Source of the DNA: Welwitschia mirabilis
Taxonomy: Eukaryota; Gnetophyta; Gnetopsida; Welwitschiales
Reading direction: 5' to 3'
NCBI GenBank assembly: GCA_051453625.1
Contig: JBOZIK010000001.1
Coordinates: 194,322,533 to 194,344,102, forward strand
DNA: 21,570 nucleotides
Position numbers and translations under genes: made by a program. A model generated the notes under the pieces. It made no database searches and was not told the DNA's origin. It saw nothing but the letters and a program-made list of their open reading frames with translations. The first letter of the stretch is position 1. The number at the start of each line of letters is the position of its first letter. Positions 19,090 through 21,570 of this stretch are shown piece after piece.

Positions 19090-19740
19090 TTTGCGCCAAG
19101 GGAGTTCTCTTAGTGCTGCATATATACGTTTGTAAAGGCTAATACAACAATTTTTTGCAGCCTACACAGCCAGCTGATAGCTCCTTATCTGGGAGTATAA
19201 ACATATCCTGTTGTTGATTTTCTCTTATGAAGATCACACCTGCCTGATTGGCATCTACATAGACAATAAGTTGAACATAAGGTTCACTGAAAAATATAGA
19301 ATGAGAGCTAGTACCAAAGTAGCAAATTACCCACTTCATAGCTGCTTAATGCTGCATCTTAAGGGTGGTCATGTATTTTCGTAGCTGCTTAATGCTGCAT
19401 CTTAAGGGTGGTCATGTATTTACTGATGGCTTCCACGATGTGTGCAGTGTTTACTTTGCTACAAACCATTGCATACATCAAACTTTCCACACGTGATGGA
19501 TAAGGGACTTTAATCGTAGCATTTGTCCCAATTGCTTTTAAAACAATCTCCCATGCACAACCTAAATTCTGGATCTAACAGAGTGCTAACTGGCTGTGTT
19601 GATGCCTTGCTAAATCAACACAACACCTTGTTGTAGTCCTTTTGATTCAACCTCAACTCCTTTCCTTGTTGTCCATTCAAATTTTCGTTCTTAGAATATG
19701 TTTTACTGCACCAAAGTCTTTCATTGCACAATTTTTTGAA
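19090..19740 (-). pseudogene. Ty1/copia RT (3' part) and RNase H (5' part) relic, minus strand
   Basis: Read from high to low coordinates, it starts with NCAMKDFGAVKHILRTKI (the RT region after the YxDD box) and LNQKDYNKVLC. It continues with a VPYPSRVESLMYAMVCSK-like stretch and AHIVEAISKYM (19490-19390). MKWVICYFGTSSHSIFFSEP and YVQLIVYVDANQAG then appear at 19339-19240, followed by a KSTTGY-like and SWLCRLQKIVVL end near 19150. This is the copia RT/RNase H order, in several frames with stops. A 43-base insertion from the duplication at 19339-19421 shifts the frame. It lies downstream of its own family's LTR on the minus strand, which is out of order. Confidence 0.8.
19339..19421 (+). repeat. 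perfect 40-base tandem duplication (43-base period)
   Basis: The 40 bases starting TAGCTGCTTAATGCTGCATC occur at 19339-19378 and again at 19382-19421 without mismatch, separated by TCG. It lies inside the RNase H relic. The 43-base period is not a multiple of three, so it added a frameshift. Perfect identity marks it as young relative to the relic. Confidence 0.95.
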
Positions 19741-20114
19741 CAGAAATAAAAAACTACAAAAGGTTAAATGAATTTTGGTGCCTTTGTAGCCCACTTCCTT
19801 AGCCAAGTAGTTCACAGCTCTCATTAGAAGGCCACAGCTTCAGAGAATACCAGATAAGCATGAGGCATCCAGACCTCACCTTGTATGGCTTGATGGATAT
19901 GTATAAGAGTGAGATTAGGGCAAAGCAGCAAAACTGTAAATGCGTCTATCCAACATATCCTTGGCTGTTTCTTCCCCTGTTCAAGTTATAGTTTATCTAA
20001 TAATTACCCCAAGGTGATTTGACAATCCAATCCACCTTTTACAATCACACACAGTCAACATAAGAATATAACAAAGAAGGGAACAAAAATAGAATTTGGC
20101 TTCACATTACAACA
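19740..20114 (-). mobile_element. LTR of the minus-strand Ty1/copia relic
   Basis: On the minus strand it begins TGTTGTAATGTGAAGCC at 20114, right after a PPT, and parallels the LTR at 4360-4750. Shared features are the start block, GATTGTAAAAGGTGGATT, then near the end TAATGAGAGCTGTG and GGGCTACAAAGGCAC with AAAATTCATTTA. The low-coordinate end is placed at about 19740, where RT coding starts. About 375 bases. Confidence 0.65.
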
Positions 20115-20128
20115 TTCTTCCACTTGAG
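20115..20128 (-). other. polypurine tract, minus strand
   Basis: CTCAAGTGGAAGAA on the minus strand precedes the TG of the LTR. It corresponds to the PPT of the plus-strand copy at 4345-4359. Confidence 0.65.
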
Positions 20129-20445
20129 GACAAATTCATCAATTCCTGTAGGGAAGCTCTATTGCAACACTAAGAGTTGCACTGCTGTCCATGCGCAGCT
20201 CATCAAATAATTGCTAGTCTAATCCTTCTCTTACAGAAGGAATCCTTCTGCATTGTCAATGTCTTGGTCAAGGCATCTACTGCATTTTAGTTTGTCTGAA
20301 CTTTGACAACCTGCAACAGTCCTTTCTTAACAATTTGTCTAATAAAATAATACTGAACATCGACATGTGTAGTTCAATGATGAAAAGCCACAGTTTTGGC
20401 CAAGCATATGGCACTGTATGTTGATAAGTGAAGTCAAATCTCCCA
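20129..20445 (-). pseudogene. C-terminal end of Ty1/copia RNase H, minus strand
   Basis: One minus-strand frame reads SAICLAKTVAFHH, a stop, then THVDVQYYFIRQIVKKGLLQ and a VVKVQTN...NAVDALTKTL end. This is the standard copia pol C-terminus (HxDVRYHFIR...ADxLTK). The same region of the plus-strand copy is at 4121-4250, and the 3' untranslated part before the PPT also matches. It belongs after the fragment at 19090-19740 in an intact element, but lies before the LTR here, as a real 3' end should. A few in-frame stops; not functional. Confidence 0.8.
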
Positions 20446-20489
20446 TCTGTCTGTTATGTTTCCCTTGATGTAAAGTTGACTTTAAAATA

Positions 20490-20535
20490 ATGGGGAAAAA
20501 ATTAAAAAAAGAAAAAAGAGGAGGAGAAAAGTGGT
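20490..20535 (+). repeat. purine-rich tract before an LTR
   Basis: An almost pure A/G run (GGGGAAAAAATTAAAAAAAG then AAAAAAGAGGAGGAGAAAAG) ends at the start of the next LTR. It could be a PPT of a partial element, or simple sequence at a junction. Because a PBS follows that LTR, a PPT on this side is not expected unless elements are in tandem. Confidence 0.6.
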
Positions 20536-20826
20536 TGTTAAAGTACTTGAATTGCAAAGTCACGTTTAATTAACTATTTGTGACTTCGTGTTATGTCAAT
20601 GTATAGTTAGGGTTTCTACCCTAATGGAGGGTCATAAATAGGAAGATTGGGGTAGAGGGAAGGCATATGAAGATAAGAATAGTTTGTGTTCCTGTATTCT
20701 CATTTTTTAATAAGAGCACTCTACACTATTTGCATGGAGGTAGGGTAAAAAGAGCTCAAACTGCATTAGATTTTATGTTCTTTGGTGTTGGTTTTCCCTC
20801 CCTTTTAGTGCTCTAAATTTGTAACA
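20536..20826 (+). mobile_element. 5' LTR of a third Ty1/copia element
   Basis: Starts TGTTAAAGTACTTG and ends TTTGTAACA, followed two bases later by a PBS. It holds a TATA-like GTCATAAATAGG near 20631 and AATAAGAGC near 20709. It is about 291 bases and different at its start from the LTRs at 4360 and 19740, although the AATAAGAG region is similar. The start is chosen from TG and the purine run before it, so it is less sure than the end. Confidence 0.65.
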
Positions 20827-20828
20827 AC

Positions 20829-20841
20829 TGGTATCAAAGCC
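20829..20841 (+). other. primer-binding site, tRNA-iMet type
   Basis: TGGTATCAAAGCC, one mismatch from TGGTATCAGAGCC, two bases after the CA that ends the LTR. This fixes the element's direction to the right. Confidence 0.85.
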
Positions 20842-21138
20842 TTACGGTGCCTAGGGTTTTAGCGGTTGACGAACCCTAGGGTGCAGAGTGAAGTTGAGTA
20901 GCATAAGTGAGTTGGAGTGAGCAAAGTGGAGCATTGTTACAGAGTGCAGTGGATCGTCCCTTATGCGAGTGAGCAATGAATTTTTTGAACATTCGTATAG
21001 GTATTTTCGGTGTTTGTACAACCATTTTCAATGTCCATGCAGTTTGTAGAAATCAATTTATTAGTGAAAAAATTTTGAGGGTCTTCCAGTGACGATAAAT
21101 GGAATGCTACAAATGATGGAATTACTCCTTGAACAAAA

Positions 21139-21570
21139 TTGGGACATTTGGAGCATATTGATGAACGAAGCACTAAGGTAGAGGCATATGCCAAAGCCCT
21201 TCTTGCTATAGAACTGTCTAGTATGATGAATGAAGATTGGGATAAGAAGGCAAAAGCAAGCTCTTCCATTCGTCCTTGCCTTAGCAACAATATCTTGAAA
21301 TATGTAAGAACAGAAACAAATATTGTCATTTGGTGGACAAAACTCAAGAAGAGGTTTGATAAACATTTAGGTTTAAAACAATTTCATGTCTAACACAAAG
21401 CTTTTAATTCAAAGATGAAGGCAAGAACATCCCTTCAAGACCACTTGGGTGAATTGATTTTGAAGTTTATGAAATTTGACGAGCATCATGTTGTTAGTCC
21501 AGAGTCTGTTAAATGTTATGTAGTCCTAAGCTCTTTTCTGGAATTGCGGGTGACTTTTGTGATAGCCATT
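21139..21570 (+). pseudogene. Ty1/copia gag, N-terminal part, runs off the window
   Basis: The frame contains MMNEDWDKKAKASSSIRPCL and SNNILKYVRTETNIVIWWTK, then LKKRFDKHLGL. This is the UBN2-type copia gag pattern (MxDEDWxxxDKKAxxxIRLCLxxNVLxxV...W..L...Y). A TAA at 21391-21393 interrupts it. The same frame then stays open to the window end (NSKMKARTSLQDHLGE and onward), matching the following YxLKMxEGxSLxEHxxE pattern. Upstream, between the PBS and 21139, gag traces exist in other frames with stops (for example EGLPVTINGMLQMMELLLEQ at about 21070-21135). So this is a mildly decayed copy whose pol, if present, lies to the right. Confidence 0.75.

Noticed and set aside
19857-19880. CATCCAGAC (HPD) as the missing J-domain motif
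   Set aside because: The frame is broken just upstream, no helix II sequence precedes it, and it lies inside the minus-strand copia LTR.
20961-21366. Two overlapping minus-strand frames of 101 and 128 codons
   Set aside because: Antisense shadows of the copia gag on the plus strand.

Overview
The window looks like nuclear DNA from a large, repeat-rich land-plant genome. A gymnosperm would fit the kilobase-scale introns, but the sequence does not settle the lineage. It is AT-rich, and most recognisable content is decayed LTR retrotransposons. Several have primer-binding sites (PBS) complementary to plant initiator-Met tRNA (TGGTATCA/TGAGCC-like). The only host gene supported is split by introns on the + strand. 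It encodes the N-terminal part of a J-domain (DnaJ-like) protein: exons at 13255-13398 and 18274-18515, separated by a 4.9-kb intron. The HPD part of the J domain is not in the window.

Left part, 1-5000: a nest of broken elements. A possible minus-strand LTR, PBS and gag start lie at 1-480. Next come a CpG-rich island with short repeats and palindromes ending in a hAT-like terminus (480-953), a minus-strand Ty1/copia gag relic (960-1456), and an unrecognised coding-like minus-strand fragment (1441-1880) that looks like captured gene sequence. A plus-strand Ty1/copia pol relic follows (2051-4345), ending in a polypurine tract (PPT) and a 3' LTR (4360 to about 4750).

Middle, 5000-13250: mostly unassigned AT-rich DNA with two faint LTR/PBS candidates. 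The best-preserved element is at 8005-10833: two diverged LTRs, an initiator-Met PBS, a long C-rich leader, one gag reading frame, TG-rich tandem repeats and a PPT, with no protease, integrase or reverse transcriptase (RT). This architecture matches the gag-only, non-autonomous class known as TR-GAG.

Right part, 13250-21570: the J-domain exons and their introns. The large intron holds simple repeats, an antisense LINE RT relic and a 100-N gap. After 19090 comes a minus-strand Ty1/copia relic in permuted order, whose LTR is homologous to the one at 4360. At the right edge is a third copia element on the plus strand (LTR 20536-20826, PBS, gag running off the window).

No CRISPR array, rRNA, tRNA gene or operon was seen. 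Functionally, the window is one host gene fragment embedded in nested, inactive mobile DNA. All alignments and family calls were made by eye and from memory.
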